A stretch of DNA of 17,052 nt from an uncultured Clostridia bacterium. GTDB lineage: Bacteria > Bacillota > Clostridia > Christensenellales > Aristaeellaceae. The stretch's first letter is position 1, and every line of letters begins with the position of its first letter. The notes beneath the pieces are model-generated. The model was not told the DNA's origin, searched no databases, and saw only the letters and a program-made list of their open reading frames with translations. A program made the position numbers and the translations under genes. Shown piece after piece: positions 16,280-17,052 of the stretch. The DNA lies in assembly GCA_904420265.1 (NCBI GenBank), contig CAJFUU010000240.1, positions 1 to 17,052 of the forward strand, written 5' to 3'.

Positions 16280-16489
16280 ATGCTGGATCGTACTTCGCTC
16301 GTCATCACCATCCTGGGCGCCATCAATTGGCTGCTGGTCGGCCTTTTCCAGTTCGACCTGGTCGCCTACATCTGCGGCGGGCAGGCCGCGGTGGTCAGCC
16401 GCGTCATCTACACGATTGTCGGCATTGCCGGTCTGTGGTGCATTTCGCTGCTGTTCCGCGAGCGCCAGAGCGTGCGCGAGGGCGAATAA
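16280..16489 (+). CDS. Small DUF378-family membrane protein
   Basis: A 69-residue protein with two hydrophobic helices. The first carries the family hallmark LGAINWLLVGLFQFDLV; the second is VIYTIVGIAGLWCISLLF, followed by a charged tail (RERQSVREGE). DUF378 proteins (YuzA-like in Bacillus) are small bacterial membrane proteins of unknown function. The ATG at 16280 has AAAAGGAG about 11 nt upstream, a rather long spacing. The gene follows cinA by 92 nt and may share its transcript; a strong hairpin overlaps its stop codon. Confidence 0.85.
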   Translation: MLDRTSLVITILGAINWLLVGLFQFDLVAYICGGQAAVVSRVIYTIVGIAGLWCISLLFRERQSVREGE

Positions 16490-16491
16490 CG

Positions 16492-16507
16492 CGGGGGCTT
16501 TCCCCCG
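16492..16507 (+). terminator. Strong GC hairpin after DUF378 gene
   Basis: CGGGGG (16492-16497) pairs with CCCCCG (16502-16507) around CTTT, starting just after the TAA stop; flanking TAAC/GTTA could lengthen the stem with a bulge. There is no T-run after it, so it is an atypical terminator or an mRNA 3'-end stabiliser. Confidence 0.45.
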
Positions 16508-16607
16508 TTACATAGCGGTTTGCGCGCCGGCGCCCGTGTTGGCGGCGTGCGGTTTACGCGTTATTGCAACATCGCGCAAAAAACTTTCCCGCCGCGCGTT
16601 GGGCGCG

Positions 16608-16636
16608 TTTACAAAAGACGGAAAACGTGTTAAAAT
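16608..16636 (+). promoter_or_regulatory. SigA-type promoter for the SH3-protein gene
   Basis: TTTACA (16608-16613), a 17-base spacer and TAAAAT (16631-16636) with TGT just before it (extended -10). Transcription would begin near 16643, so the leader would be only about 14 bases and begin at the ribosome site GGGAGG. TATACT at 16636-16641 is a competing -10 but would have a 22-base spacer. Confidence 0.65.
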
Positions 16637-16656
16637 ATACTAGGGAGGTGTCCATC

Positions 16657-17052
16657 ATGAACGCAAAGAGGTGTCTGCGGGTGCTTACCTGCCTGACGCT
16701 GATCATGGCCCTGTTGTTGGGCACGCTCAGCGCGCAGGCCGCTTCCTCAACGGTAACCATCCTGCAAGTGAGAAACGACTACGTGCGCCTGCACTCGGCC
16801 ACCGGCGGCCAGGGCGAGGTGTTGGCCACGTTGCGCACGGGAACGCGGCTGTTCTACCTGGGCCGGGAGGACAGCATGGCTTATGTGTGTACCGAAAACG
16901 GCGTGCGCGGCTATGCCTATGCCGGCTATCTGGAAAGCATGGGTTCGGTGCGCATGGCCAATGTCTACTACGTCAAGAGTTCTTCTTTGACGGTGTATTC
17001 CTCTGCCAGTACCAGTTCGAGCCGTGTAACAACGCTGCCGAACGGCTACATA
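16657..17052 (+). CDS. Secreted SH3-domain (SH3b) repeat protein, 3' end beyond window
   Basis: The first 132 residues are visible; the frame is still open at the window end. A signal peptide is clear: basic MNAKRCLRV, a hydrophobic core, and SAQA before ASSTV as the likely cleavage site (after about residue 28). A first bacterial SH3-like domain follows (LQVRNDYVRLHSATGGQGEV, then a GTRLFYLG strand and GVRGYAYAGYLES). A second begins at VYYVKSSSLTVYSSAST. Such domains usually bind peptidoglycan or other wall polymers and often precede a hydrolase or another wall-acting domain, which cannot be seen here. The ATG has GGGAGG 7 nt upstream and its own promoter. Confidence 0.82.
   Translation, partial: MNAKRCLRVLTCLTLIMALLLGTLSAQAASSTVTILQVRNDYVRLHSATGGQGEVLATLRTGTRLFYLGREDSMAYVCTENGVRGYAYAGYLESMGSVRMANVYYVKSSSLTVYSSASTSSSRVTTLPNGYI

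Overview
The window is G+C-rich (by eye about two thirds, third codon positions strongly G/C) and reads as a chromosomal piece of a spore-forming, low-characterised member of the Firmicutes, probably class Clostridia. The reasons are a SpoIIE-type sporulation phosphatase, an AddB-type (not RecB-type) recombination nuclease with its Fe-S cysteines, a decarboxylase-thymidylate kinase neighbourhood, a CinA protein with both domains, and a zinc-ribbon/kinase N-lobe protein of a type common in gut Clostridia. The exact order is not decidable from sequence alone; Christensenellales or Oscillospirales-like lineages are a guess. No phage, IS, CRISPR, tRNA or rRNA was seen.

Layout: 1-1160 has no gene; it opens with a two-level tandem repeat (about 59-bp units in a 118-bp higher-order period) and continues with hairpins and T-runs. 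1161-3140 (minus) is spoIIE. It diverges from a plus-strand dedA-addB pair (3344-7225) in which addB starts on the base after the dedA stop. 7226-8553 is a second gene-free stretch with three tandem copies of a 158-161-bp repeat and a decayed fourth. 8554-14745 is a tight three-gene unit: an Orn/Lys/Arg decarboxylase-family enzyme, a HAD phosphatase fused to thymidylate kinase (start overlaps the previous stop), and, 5 nt later, a 1205-residue membrane protein. After a spacer with a 12-bp inverted repeat come cinA (14943-16187), a small DUF378 membrane protein (16280-16489), a hairpin, a good SigA-type promoter, and the start of a secreted SH3-repeat protein that runs off the window.

The two most unusual items are in the same putative operon. 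One is the HAD-Tmk fusion, with no internal start that would release Tmk. The other is the large membrane protein: a cytoplasmic zinc ribbon plus only the N-lobe of a Ser/Thr kinase (glycine loop degraded, beta-3 lysine replaced by arginine, no C-lobe), one transmembrane helix, and an outside half made of peptidoglycan-binding repeats and Ig/Fn3-like repeats. It looks like a PASTA-kinase-style wall receptor that lost its catalytic half, which I infer to be a sensor or scaffold. AddB is also notable: its N-terminal Walker A is gone and addA is not next to it. All functional statements are from family resemblance read by eye; no search was run.
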